A DNA stretch of 64,000 nucleotides from Micromonospora kangleipakensis (GTDB lineage Bacteria > Actinomycetota > Actinomycetes > Mycobacteriales > Micromonosporaceae). Where the stretch lies: positions 7,006,001 through 7,070,000 of the forward strand of contig NZ_SHLD01000001.1 in NCBI RefSeq assembly GCF_004217615.1. The letters are read 5' to 3'. The notes under the pieces are model-generated. The model was not told the DNA's origin, did not search any database, and saw only the letters and a program-made list of their open reading frames with translations. Shown here one piece after another: positions 41,535 through 51,000 of the stretch; the first letter of the stretch is position 1; the number at the start of each line of letters is the position of its first letter. The translations under genes were made by a program, and so were the position numbers.

Positions 41535-41978
41535 GTGTACGTCTCCGCGAGAGCCGACTACGCGCTCCGGGCCATGCTCGCCGTCGCCGACACCGCCGGT
41601 TCCACCGGCAACGGGGGGTCCGGCGGCGGCGAGTTGGTCAAGGCGGCGAGCCTGGCCGAGAGCCAGGACATCCCGCTCAGCTTCCTTCAGGGCATCCTGC
41701 TCGACCTGCGCCGCGCGGGGCTGCTGCACAGCCACCGCGGCACCGAGGGCGGCTACGCCCTGACCCGCCCCGCCGACCAGATCAGCGTGGGCGACGTGCT
41801 GCGCGCGGTCGGCGGCTCGCTGACCAGCGTGCGGGGCCTGCCGGCGGACCGCGCCGGCTACCACGGGGTGGCCACCGGGCTGCGGGACGTCTGGCTCGCG
41901 GTGGACGGCGCGATCGCCCTGGTCGTCGACCGGACGACCCTGGCCGACCTGCTCACGGACCGCGCCCCGACCCGCTGA
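41535..41978 (+). CDS. Rrf2-family transcription regulator without cluster cysteines
   Basis: A 147-residue Rrf2/CymR-like regulator: YVSARADYALRAMLAVA start, winged helix with SLAESQDIPLSFLQGILLDLRRAGLL, and GTEGGYALTRPADQISVGDVL. The three cysteines that bind an iron-sulfur cluster in IscR and NsrR are absent, so it is of the cluster-free CymR-like type that responds to sulfur metabolites. GTG 41535 is 4 bases after the permease stop, thus it is in the operon and probably controls it through the dyad at 38778. Confidence 0.87.
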   Translation: MYVSARADYALRAMLAVADTAGSTGNGGSGGGELVKAASLAESQDIPLSFLQGILLDLRRAGLLHSHRGTEGGYALTRPADQISVGDVLRAVGGSLTSVRGLPADRAGYHGVATGLRDVWLAVDGAIALVVDRTTLADLLTDRAPTR

Positions 41979-42002
41979 CGCTGGGGGCGCCACAGGATCG
42001 GC

Positions 42003-42194
42003 TCAGCTCGCGGTCGGTCCGGTGGTCCGCCCGGCCGGGCTGTGCAACTCGACCAGCCCGGCCCGGGCGGTGCCGTCGGAGGTCGGATGCCAGGGGCCGA
42101 ACGCCGCGACCACGGCGAGCAGCAACCCCGCCCCCGCGACCGCGGCGACCAGCAGCAGCTCGCGCAGTGCCCCCGAGCCGGTCTCGCCCGCCAT
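42003..42194 (-). CDS. Small single-TM protein
   Basis: A 63-residue protein with one hydrophobic helix (LLLVAAVAGAGLLLAVVAAFG, about residues 13-33) and a polar tail. A very strong ribosome binding site (GGAGGGGGG, 3 bases before ATG 42194) supports that it is translated. No family recognised. It is convergent to the Rrf2 gene. Confidence 0.55.
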   Translation of the reverse strand: MAGETGSGALRELLLVAAVAGAGLLLAVVAAFGPWHPTSDGTARAGLVELHSPAGRTTGPTAS

Positions 42195-42321
42195 GGTCCC
42201 CCCTCCACGCCCGGCCGCCCGGCCCGACCTCTTCCCCCCGGCTGCCAGCCTCGGCGAAGAGAGCGCCCATGACAGTCACCCATCGGACGCAACCCCCGCT
42301 GATCCCCGACTCAAAGCGAAA

Positions 42322-42339
42322 CGGCCCCCGGAGGGGCCG
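42322..42339 (-). terminator. Terminator after the DEAD-box helicase gene
   Basis: Seven-base stem CGGCCCC / GGGGCCG with loop CGGA, 41 bases after the stop on the minus strand, preceded by AAACG on the plus strand (TTT on the transcript). Confidence 0.6.
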
Positions 42340-42380
42340 AATCACATCAAGATCTGATCAACGCGGGAGCGGGACGAGCG

Positions 42381-43793
42381 TCAGGCCGTGCGGGGGTGCT
42401 GGGGGCGACGGCGGCGACCGGAGGCGCGGTGCGCCGGCCGCGGGCCGGACGCCTCGCCGGAGGCGACCGAGCGACCGCCGTCGGCGGCACGACCGGTCTC
42501 ACCTGCGGTACGACCGCCGGTGCCGGCCGCGCGGAAACCGTCGCCGGCCCCGCGACGGCCCCGGGTCGACCCGCCCCGCGGGGCGGCCGCCGGCTGGGGC
42601 ACGTTGATCGTCACCGGTACGCCCGAGGGCTCCCTGGCGCCGGTCACCCGGGCCAGCGCCTCGTCGCCGAGGCGGACCTGGGTCGACTGCGGCTTGATGC
42701 CGGCCACGCTCATCAGCCGGGTGACATCCCGGCGCTGCTCGGGCAGGACCAGGGTGACCACGCTGCCGGACTCCCCAGCCCGGGCGGTACGCCCGCCCCG
42801 GTGCAGGTAGTCCTTCGCCTCGGTCGGCGGGTCCACGTTGACCACCATGTCCAGGCCGTCCACGTGGATGCCCCGGGCCGCCACGTCGGTGGCGACCAGG
42901 GCGGTCACCTGTCCGGTGCGGAACTGCTCCAGGATCCGGGTGCGCTGCGGCTGCGACTTGCCGCCGTGCAGCGCGGCCGCGCGTACCCCCTTGGAGAGCA
43001 GCTGGCGGGCCAGCCGGTCGGCGCGGTGCTTGGTTCCCATGAACAGGATGGTGCGGCCCTCGCGGGCGGCGATCTGGGTGAGCGCGGCGGGCTTGTCGAT
43101 CGCGTCGACGTGCAGCACATGGTGGGTCATCGCGGTCACCGTGGCGGTGCCCGGGTCGACCGAGTGCGAGACCGGGTTGCTCAGGAAGCGGCGGACCAAC
43201 CGGTCCACGCCGCCGTCCAGGGTGGCGGAGAAGAGCATCCGCTGGCCGTTCGGGGCGACCTGTTCCAGCAGCTTGGTGACCTGCGGCAGGAAGCCCATGT
43301 CGGCCATCTGGTCGGCCTCGTCGAGCACGGTGATGGCGACCTCGCCGAGGCGGGCGTCACCCCGGTTGATCAGGTCGTGCAGCCGGCCGGGGGTGGCCAC
43401 GACCACCTCGGCGCCGGCACGCAGCGCGTCCGCCTGCCGCTGCAACGAGAGGCCACCGACCACGGTGGCGCAGCGCAGCCCGAGGGCCCGGGCGTACGGG
43501 GCGAGCGCGGTGGTGACCTGCTGGGCCAGCTCCCGGGTCGGCACCAGCACCAGCGCGAGCGGGCGGCCGGGGCGGGCCCGGCGGCCGGCGATGCGGTGCA
43601 GCAGGGGCAGCCCGAAGGCGAGCGTCTTGCCGGAGCCGGTACGACCCCGGCCCAGCACGTCCCGGCCGGCGAGCGAGTCCGGCAGGGTCGCCGACTGGAT
43701 CGGGAACGGCTCGGTGATGCCCTGCGTCGCGAGCTCGGTGAGCAGCGCCGGGGCGAGCCCGGTCGCGGCGAAGGTGGGAATGGTCATGGTCAT
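42381..43793 (-). CDS. DEAD-box RNA helicase with basic tail
   Basis: A 470-residue RNA helicase. Motifs in order: FPIQ (Q motif), GRGRTGSGKT (I), PTRELAQQ (Ia), TPGR, DEAD (LDEADQM), SAT, and HRGGRTARAG (VI, G for I in the usual HRIGRT). The last 100 residues are Gly/Arg/Ala-rich (RGRRGAGDG, GRRRRPQHPR), as in RhlE-type cold-shock helicases. ATG 43793; alternatives at the second Met. It lies downstream of a cold-shock protein gene on the same strand. Confidence 0.9.
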   Translation of the reverse strand: MTMTIPTFAATGLAPALLTELATQGITEPFPIQSATLPDSLAGRDVLGRGRTGSGKTLAFGLPLLHRIAGRRARPGRPLALVLVPTRELAQQVTTALAPYARALGLRCATVVGGLSLQRQADALRAGAEVVVATPGRLHDLINRGDARLGEVAITVLDEADQMADMGFLPQVTKLLEQVAPNGQRMLFSATLDGGVDRLVRRFLSNPVSHSVDPGTATVTAMTHHVLHVDAIDKPAALTQIAAREGRTILFMGTKHRADRLARQLLSKGVRAAALHGGKSQPQRTRILEQFRTGQVTALVATDVAARGIHVDGLDMVVNVDPPTEAKDYLHRGGRTARAGESGSVVTLVLPEQRRDVTRLMSVAGIKPQSTQVRLGDEALARVTGAREPSGVPVTINVPQPAAAPRGGSTRGRRGAGDGFRAAGTGGRTAGETGRAADGGRSVASGEASGPRPAHRASGRRRRPQHPRTA

Positions 43794-43906
43794 GCGGAAT
43801 GCCTTCCTCGACGCGGCACGTGTCGAGGGAGGGCGCCGAAAGGCGGCGCTGTCGTCGGCGGTGAAACCCGTCGCGACTCACAAGCACGAACCGAAGGGGG
43901 TACGGG

Positions 43907-43965
43907 CCGGTCCGCCGCAGCGCGCCACGCCCCGCCGGAGCGGGGGGGGCGGCGCGGCGGACCGG
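43907..43965. other. Large GC-only hairpin upstream of the helicase gene
   Basis: CCGGTCCGCCGC (43907-43918) pairs with GCGGCGGACCGG (43954-43965), and the intervening sequence can add smaller stems. It is about 115 bases upstream of the helicase start, between it and the cold-shock terminator, and may be a structured 5' UTR or a second terminator. Confidence 0.5.
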
Positions 43966-43972
43966 TCCCGTC

Positions 43973-43993
43973 ACCGCGCCCTTAGGGCGCGGT
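43973..43993 (-). terminator. Terminator of the cold-shock protein gene
   Basis: Nine-base perfect stem ACCGCGCCC / GGGCGCGGT with loop TTA, 24 bases after the stop on the minus strand. Confidence 0.7.
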
Positions 43994-44017
43994 GGATGGT
44001 GCTGGGTGATCCGAAGA

Positions 44018-44221
44018 TCAGAGCGGGCGGATGTTCTCCGCCTGCGGGCCCTTCTGGCCCTGGGTCACCTCGAACTCGACCCGCTGGTTCTCGTCCAGGC
44101 TCCGGTAGCCGGAGGACTGGATCGCCGAGAAGTGGGCGAAGACGTCGGCGCCGCCGCCGTCCGGGGTGATGAAGCCGAAGCCCTTGTCAGCGTTGAACCA
44201 CTTGACGGTGCCAATAGCCAT
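44018..44221 (-). CDS. Cold-shock protein (CspA family)
   Basis: A 67-residue single cold-shock domain with RNP1 KGFGFI and RNP2 VFAHF, binding single-stranded RNA or DNA. AAGGAG lies 8 bases before ATG 44221. The 5' region (44222-44422) is about 200 bases without a gene, consistent with a long structured leader as in other csp genes. It lies upstream of the DEAD-box helicase, a common partner in RNA unwinding at low temperature. Confidence 0.93.
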   Translation of the reverse strand: MAIGTVKWFNADKGFGFITPDGGGADVFAHFSAIQSSGYRSLDENQRVEFEVTQGQKGPQAENIRPL

Positions 44222-44422
44222 TTGTTTCGTCTCCTTGACGGAACGTCGAACCCGCACCTGTTGCGGGCTCGAAGAGGAGCGCTCCGCGCGGAACTGCGCG
44301 AATCGCCTGTCGCTGCTGGTCGCCCCGCCCGGAGAACTCCGGACACAACAAAGAGCGCCTGGGGCCACAATCCGCCAGGCGCACACAGAGTCTCTGGAAA
44401 CCAAAACTGCAACGCGCCTAAC

Positions 44423-47400
44423 CTACCACGGATTACGTAACGCGGGGCCATCCGGCGAAATTTCCGGTACGCCGGCGATCAGCGCGGTCAACCCGTCGGC
44501 GTCGAGCAGGTCGGCCGGGCGGACGGTCACGCCGTCCCGCACGTAGTGGAACGCGGCGCCCACCCGCTCGACCGGCACCCCGGCCAGCTCGGCCCAGGCC
44601 AGCCGGTAGACGGCGAGCTGCACGGCGGCCACCTCGGCCTCCCGCCCGGCGGGCAGCCGGCCGGTCTTCCAGTCGACCACGTCGAACCGGCCGCCCGGCC
44701 GGGCGAAGACGGCGTCCATCCGCCCGCGTACCACCACACCGGCGATCACTGTGGCGAACGGCACCTCCACCTCCAGCGGCATCCGGTCGGCCCACTCGCT
44801 GGCCAGGAAGCGCTCCTGCAGCTCGGTGAGCGCCTCGTCGGGGGCCGCGTCGTCGTCCGCGGCGCCGGGCAGCTCGTCCACGTCCAGCAGCCGGTCGGCG
44901 CCGAAGCGCTGTTCCAGCCAGGTGTGGAAGGCGGTGCCCCGGCGGGCGTACGGGTTGGGCTCGGTGGGCATCGGGCGGCGCAGGGCACGCGCGAGGGCCC
45001 CCGGGTCGCGGCGCAGCGCCACCAGTTGGGTCACCGAGAGGTGCCCGGGCAGCTCCACCTCGACCGAGTCGGCCCGCCGCAGCAGCTCGGCCCGCTCGGC
45101 GAGGAGCAGGTCCGCCTCCCGCCGCCACCGCGCCACCTCCGGGTCGTCCGCGCCGTCGGCGGCCGGGACGTCGCCGCCCGTCGCTCCGGCGACGCCGTCC
45201 CGGCCAGCCCCGGCCCCCGCCGGGCCGCCGGGCTCACCGCGCGCCGCCCCCGGGTCGGCGGGCTCAGGGCGGGTCGCCACGGAGTCGTCGCGCTCGGGGC
45301 GGGCCGCCTCGGGGTGAGCCAGCTCACGGCGGGCCGCCTCCGGCTCGGCGCGCTCGGGGTGGGCCGCCTCGGGAGCGGCGGGCGCGCGGCTGGCCGCCTC
45401 CGGGTCGGCGAGGAAGCGGCGGACCAGGGCGGCGGCCTCGGCCAGCGCCGGCCGGCGGGCGCCGAGCGGGTCGGCGGGCCACTCGGCGCGGAGCACCACC
45501 TCGGTGGTCGGGTTGACCGCGTCGCCGGGCGGTTCCGGCGCCCACTCGTCGATCAGGTGCCCGGCCCCGCCGTCCAGGCAGGCGTCGTGCACCTCGCTGA
45601 GGAGGACCGAGGGCCCCCGGAACCGCTTCGTCCCCTCCCCCCACCAGTACCCGGAGCAGAGCAGCAGCCGCCGGGGCCGGGTCACCGCCACGTACGCCAG
45701 CCGGCGCTCCTCCCGCTCGTCGTGCGCCCGCCAGGCGTCGGTGAAGTCCTCCAGCGCGCGGGCCACCCCGCGCTGGTCCTCGGCGGCGGCCAGCCCCAGC
45801 TCGGGCAGCCCGTCGGCGTCGCCCCGGAGCGGGAACGGCAGCACGCCCAGGCCGCCCAGCCAGTGGTCGGAGTTGCGGACCGGCCCCGGCCAGACGCCCC
45901 TGGTCAGCCCGGCCACCGCCACCACGTCCCACTCGAGGCCCTTGGCGGCGTGCGCGGTGAGGATCTGCACCGCCCCCTCCACCACCTCGACCTCGCCGGG
46001 GGCGAGCCCGCGCTCCTCGTCCTCGGCGGCGGCGAGGAAGGACAGGAAGCCGGCCAGGGTCGCGCCGGGGGTCTCGCCGCTGAACCGGGCGGCGACGTCA
46101 CCGAGGGCGTCGAGGTGGCCGCGGGCCAGGCCGGCGTCGCCGGCGCCGTCCCGGCCGGCCCGGACCGCCACCTCCACGTCCAGGCCGATGGTCCGCTCGA
46201 TGTCCGCGATCAGCTCCGGCAGCGTCTGGTCGAGCCGGTACCGCAGCAGGGCCAGTTCCATCCCGTACGCGCGCAGCCGCGCGTACCCCTCCGCCGAGTA
46301 CGCCTGCGCGGGCCCCAGGTCGGCCAGCGCCTCGACCAGCGTCGCCTCGTCCAGCACGTCCACGGCGATCTCCGGCCCGTCGTCGCCGGTCAGCTCGCTG
46401 CGGGACCGGGCGATCGAGCGGGCCCGCCGGTGCAGGGCCACCAGGTCGCGCGGCCCGATCCGCCAGCGCGCCCCGGTGAGCAGCCGCAGCAGCGCCGCCC
46501 CGTCCGTCGGGTCGGCGAGCACCCGCAGCGTGCAGACCACGTCCCGGACCTCGGGGGTGTCCAGCAGCCCGCCCAGGCCGACCACCTCGACCGGCAGCCC
46601 GCGGGCGCGCAGCGCGGACTCGATGGCCGGGATCTGGCTGCGCAGCCGGACCAGCACGGCGGTGGTGGGGCGCTGCGGCACCGGAATGTGCTCGGGCAGC
46701 GCCCCGGGCATCCGGGCCGCCCCGCGCCAGGCGCCGAGGACGCTGTCGGCGATCCACTCGGCCTCGTCGGCGTACGTGTGGAGCAGCGCGCAGTGCACGG
46801 TGCCGGCGGCCTGGCCGCGCGGGCTGCGGTGCGGGATCGGCTCCTTGACGCTGAGCGCGGCGCGCAGCTCCGGCACCTGCGCGCCGGCGGCCCGCAGCGG
46901 CGTGGCCAGCGCGTTCGCCACCCCGAGGATCTCCGGGCGGTTGCGCCAGCTCGTGGTCAGGCTCAGCACGTCGGCCGGGGCGCCGTCGGCGCGGGCGAAG
47001 TCGCCGGGGAAGCGGTCCAGGGTGCCGGCGCTCGCGCCCCGCCAGCCGTAGATGGACTGGCAGGGGTCGCCGACGGCGGTGACCGGGTGGCCGCCGCCGA
47101 AGAGCGCGTTGAGCAGCACCACCTGGGCGTGGCTGGTGTCCTGGTACTCGTCGAGCAGCACCACCCGGAAGCGGTCCCGCTCGATCACCCCGACGCCGGG
47201 GTGGTCCCGGGCCACCCGGGCGGCCCGGGCGAGCTGGTCGGCGAAGTCCATCGCCTCGAAGTCGTCCTTGCGGCGGGCGTACGCCCGGACCAGTGGGAGC
47301 AGCCGCAGCCGGGTCTGCTGGACGGCGAGGGACTTCCGCACGTCGGCGTAGACCCGGCCGGGGCGGGACTGCACGTCGGCGAAGAACCGGCCGGTCCAGG

Positions 47401-48028
47401 CGGCCAGCTCGTCCGGGTCGACCAGGTGCTCGTCCAGCTCCCCGGCGAGGGCCAGCACCGCGTCGGTGATGGTGCTGGGCATCCGGTCCACGTCGGACAT
47501 GTCGCCGTCGTAGTTGCGCACCAGCAGGTCCACGAGCTGCCAGCGGGACGCCTCGGTGAGCAGCCGGGTGGTGGGCTCGTAGCCGGCGCGCAGCCCGTGC
47601 TCGGTGACGATCCGGCCGGCGTACGAGTGGTAGGTGGAGACGGTCGGCTCGCCGGCGAGGGGGTCGTCGTGCGCGTCGCGCCCCTGCCGGCCCAGCCGGC
47701 GGATGAGCTGGTCGAGCCGGGTACGCACCCGGTTCGCCAGCTCGCCGGCCGCCTTGCGGGTGAAGGTGAGGCCGAGGATCTGCTCCGGTCGGACGTACGA
47801 GTTGGCGACCAGCCAGACCACCCGGGCGGCCATCGTCTCGGTCTTGCCGGAGCCGGCGCCCGCGACCACCAGCAGCGGCTCCACCGGCGCGGCGATGATC
47901 GCCGCCTGCTCCCGGGTGGGCGCCGGCAGCCTCAGCAGCTTCGCCAGCTCCACCGGGGTGTAGCGGGGCCCGGAGTCGGCCATGCGGGGCGCCGGCGCGG
48001 CGGTGCTGAACAGGGTCGGCTGGGTCAC
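44423..48028 (-). CDS. adnB: AdnB subunit of the AdnAB helicase-nuclease
   Basis: A 1201-residue protein: UvrD-like helicase with Walker A GAGSGKT (about 57-63), LLDEYQDTSH Walker B, SIYGWRGA and LAYVAVTRPRR motifs, then a RecB-type nuclease with GRMDAVFARPG and VVDWKTGRL. Between the domains (residues about 870-930) is a Pro/Glu/Ala/Arg-rich stretch with repeated HPEA and AHPER-like units. AdnAB processes double-strand breaks in actinobacteria in place of RecBCD. GTG 48028 with GAAGAGGG just upstream is preferred over GTG 48082; the ribosome binding site comes from the junction repeat. Confidence 0.9.
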   Translation of the reverse strand: MTQPTLFSTAAPAPRMADSGPRYTPVELAKLLRLPAPTREQAAIIAAPVEPLLVVAGAGSGKTETMAARVVWLVANSYVRPEQILGLTFTRKAAGELANRVRTRLDQLIRRLGRQGRDAHDDPLAGEPTVSTYHSYAGRIVTEHGLRAGYEPTTRLLTEASRWQLVDLLVRNYDGDMSDVDRMPSTITDAVLALAGELDEHLVDPDELAAWTGRFFADVQSRPGRVYADVRKSLAVQQTRLRLLPLVRAYARRKDDFEAMDFADQLARAARVARDHPGVGVIERDRFRVVLLDEYQDTSHAQVVLLNALFGGGHPVTAVGDPCQSIYGWRGASAGTLDRFPGDFARADGAPADVLSLTTSWRNRPEILGVANALATPLRAAGAQVPELRAALSVKEPIPHRSPRGQAAGTVHCALLHTYADEAEWIADSVLGAWRGAARMPGALPEHIPVPQRPTTAVLVRLRSQIPAIESALRARGLPVEVVGLGGLLDTPEVRDVVCTLRVLADPTDGAALLRLLTGARWRIGPRDLVALHRRARSIARSRSELTGDDGPEIAVDVLDEATLVEALADLGPAQAYSAEGYARLRAYGMELALLRYRLDQTLPELIADIERTIGLDVEVAVRAGRDGAGDAGLARGHLDALGDVAARFSGETPGATLAGFLSFLAAAEDEERGLAPGEVEVVEGAVQILTAHAAKGLEWDVVAVAGLTRGVWPGPVRNSDHWLGGLGVLPFPLRGDADGLPELGLAAAEDQRGVARALEDFTDAWRAHDEREERRLAYVAVTRPRRLLLCSGYWWGEGTKRFRGPSVLLSEVHDACLDGGAGHLIDEWAPEPPGDAVNPTTEVVLRAEWPADPLGARRPALAEAAALVRRFLADPEAASRAPAAPEAAHPERAEPEAARRELAHPEAARPERDDSVATRPEPADPGAARGEPGGPAGAGAGRDGVAGATGGDVPAADGADDPEVARWRREADLLLAERAELLRRADSVEVELPGHLSVTQLVALRRDPGALARALRRPMPTEPNPYARRGTAFHTWLEQRFGADRLLDVDELPGAADDDAAPDEALTELQERFLASEWADRMPLEVEVPFATVIAGVVVRGRMDAVFARPGGRFDVVDWKTGRLPAGREAEVAAVQLAVYRLAWAELAGVPVERVGAAFHYVRDGVTVRPADLLDADGLTALIAGVPEISPDGPALRNPW

Positions 48029-48031
48029 GGC

Positions 48032-48087
48032 ACCCTCTTCGTTCGCGGCTGCGGGGCTCGCAAGCTCACTCCTCGCGCTCACGGGTG
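48032..48087 (-). repeat. Junction repeat, copy B (between adnA and adnB)
   Basis: Minus strand: GTGAGCGCGAGGAGTGAGC, TTGCGAGCCCCGCAGC, CGCGAACGAAGAGGGTGCC. Compared with copy A at 37192-37251 it lacks four bases in the middle and has a few changes. The adnA stop codon lies inside it (last codons encode REREE) and the adnB ribosome binding site is at its end. Confidence 0.75.
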
Positions 48088-51000
48088 CTCCGGACGACTC
48101 GGGTGGTCGGCGGTTCGACGACCTGGCGGCCCTGCCCGGACACCGGGCAGCTCGTGCGGACCGGGCAGACCCGGCACTTCGAGTTGGCGACTGCGGCGAA
48201 GGTGGCGGCGGCCATCGTATCGGCGGTGCGCCGGACCAGCGCGGTCGCCCAGCCGGCCTCCGGGCCCTCCCCGGCCGCGGCCTGGGTCTGCTCCTTGGCG
48301 TCCTTCGCCCCGGTGCCGAGCTGGACCAGCGCGGCGCCGCCGGGCTCGTCGCCGAACTCGGCGAACGCCCCCGCCTCCACCGCCGCCTGGTACGCCCCGA
48401 GCTGCGGGTGCTCGGCGACCTCCCGCTCGGTGACCGCGGTGGACTTGCCGGTCTTGAGGTCGATCACCACCAGCCGGCCGTCGGCGTCGACCTCCAGCCG
48501 GTCCACCCGGCCGGTCAGCTCGACGGGCCGCTGCGGGTCGTCGAGGCGGACCGCGAACTCGTGCTCGATGGCGAGCAGCCGGCGCGGGTTGCCGGCGAGC
48601 CAGCGGAGCAGCTTGTCCACCATCGCCTCGGCGCGGGCCCGTTCCGGGCCGACCATCCAGCGGGCGGCCAGCTCGATCGCGTCGAAGCGGGCGGCCACGT
48701 ACTCCAGCAGGGCGGTCCGGTCGACGCTGGCGTCCTCGGCGAGCATCGCGGCGGCGTGCACCAGGTTGCCCACCCCCTGGGCGGCGCTGGCCGGGCCGCT
48801 GCCCCCGTGCCGCTCCAGCAGCCAGCGCAGGCTGCACCGCAGCGCGCTCTCCATCGCCGACGGGGTGACCCGGACCGGCTCGCCCTCGTCCACCAGCGGC
48901 CGGTCGTCGGAGAGGCCGCGCAGCCCCCACCAGTCCTCCGGGTGCGCGCCGGGGACCCCGGCGGCGGCCAGCCGGGCCAGCTCGGCCGCCGCCGCGCGCC
49001 GCCGGCCGGGCGGCGCCGCCGGGTCGGTGACCGCGGTACGCAGCTCCGCCACCAGCGCCGACAGGGTGAGCCCACGCGGCGGGAGGGTGACCGGCAGCGC
49101 GCCCGGCCGGTCGGCCTCGCCGTCGTCGTGCGGCTCGCCCTCGACGGTCAGCGCCGCGCCGTCACCCGGGTGGCCGCCGTCGGCCCCGGGCACGGTCAGC
49201 GCGGCGCCGTCACGCGGAGCGGGGTCGGCCTCGGGTTGGGCGCCCCCGGGTTCGGCAGGGGTCGGGTCGGCAGGCTTCGGATCGGGCGGCTTCGGGCCGG
49301 GCGGCGTCGGCCCGGCGCCGGTCGCGGGTGGCTCGGTGGCAACCAGCTCGTGCAGGAAGCGGCTCGGCTGCTCCTCGTGGTCGTCGCCGCCGACGGCGGC
49401 CGACGCGACCGCGGTGACCAGCAGCCGGTGCCGGGCCCGGCTGACCGCGACGTGGAAGAGCCGGCGCTCCTCGTCCAGCAGCGCCGAGGTCTGCCCGACC
49501 AGGCTGGCCCGGGTGCCGGCGCCGTCCGCCCGGCCGGCCAGCACGTCGACCAGCCGCTCGGAGCCGAGCAGGCTGCCGCGCAGCCGCAGGTCCGGCCAGA
49601 CGCCCTCCTGCACGCCGGCGACCGCGACCAGATCCCATTCCAGACCCTTGGCGGCGTGCGCGGTGAGCAGCCGGACCGCGTCGCCCCGGTCGGCGCTGGC
49701 CGCCAGGGTGTCGGCCGGCAGGTCCTGCCCGAGCACGTGGTCGAGGAAGACCTCGGTCCGCGCGCCGGGTAGCCGGTCGGTGAACCGGGCCGCCGCGTCG
49801 AAGAGCACCAGCACCGCGTCGAGGTCCCGGTCGGCCGCCTCGGCCCGCCAGCGCTGCGCGGTCTCGTGCTCCCCGGTGGCCGCCCGCCCCCGGGTGATCG
49901 CCCCGGCCCAGCGTTCGGCCAGGCCACTGTCCCGCCAGACCGCCCAGAGCACGCCCTCGGCGGTGGCGCCGGGAGCGGCCGCGGCCTGCCGGGCGGTCTC
50001 CAGCAGGGCCGCCACCGCCTGTGCGGGCGCGGCCCAGCGCCGGTCGATCGCGGCCAGCTCGGCCGGGTCGCGCAGCGCCTCCACGATCAGCTCGCCGGAG
50101 GGCCGCCGGTCGCCGCCGGCCAGCGCGAGCGCGCGCAGCCCCTGGCGGAGCCGCCGCTCGGCGAGCGGGTCGGCGCCGCCGAGCGGCGAGTGCAGCAGGG
50201 CGACCGCGGACTCCTCGTCCAGCCGCTCCGGCTCCAGCGCGCAGCGGAGCAGGAGCAGCAGCGGCGCCACCCCGGGTTGCAGGTGCAGCGGCAGGTCCTC
50301 GCCGTGCACGACGGTCGGCACGCCGGCGGTGTGCAGGGCGCGGCGCAGCGACGGCAGCTGCCGGCCGGTCGAGCGGACCAGCACCGCCATCCGGGACCAG
50401 GGCACCCCGTCGAGCAGGTGGGCCTCGCGCAGGGCGTGGGCCAGCCAGGCCGACTCGCTGGTGGCCGAGCGGAACGTGCGGACCTCGACCGAGCCGGGCG
50501 CGGCGTCTGGCAGCGGGCAGAGCCTGCGGTGCGCCGCCGGGCCGCGCAGCCGGCGGCCCAGCCGCGCGGTGGCCGCCAGCAGCCCGGGGCCGGCCCGGTA
50601 GGAGGTGGTGAGCAGGATCTGGGCGGCCGGCGCACCGGAGGCGGTGCGGAACCGGTGCGGGAAGGTGGTCACCCCGGCCGGGTCGGCGCCGCGGAAGGCG
50701 TACGTGGACGAATCCGGGTCGGCGAACGCGACCAGGGGCTTGCCGCCGCCGGCGATCACGGCGAGCAGGTCGAGCTGGGCGGGGTCGGTGTCGGCCAGCT
50801 CGTCGACGTAGACGTGGGCCAGCCGGCGGCGCTCGGCGGCCAGCAGCTCCGGATCGTCGAGCAGCATCCCGGTGGCGGCCCGGACCAGCTCGGCCGGGTC
50901 GTACGCCACCGAGCCGCGGTTGCTCACGTCGCGCAGGGCGAGGACGGCGACGTACTCCCGGAGGAAGCGCGCGGCGGCCGGCCAGTCGGCGCGGCCCAAC

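Noticed and set aside
42301..42360. Possible attachment site or small RNA near AGATCTGATC
   Set aside because: Only a plain terminator hairpin is supported; no second copy or integrase is present.
44222..44422. Possible separate gene in the csp 5' region (frame extends upstream to 44404)
   Set aside because: The extra residues are not part of the cold-shock family and the AAGGAG before ATG 44221 fixes the start; the region is more likely an untranslated leader.
44546..48433. 1295-codon plus-strand frame opposite adnB
   Set aside because: Shadow of adnB codon bias; repetitive Gly/Arg/Val/Pro sequence without any motif.
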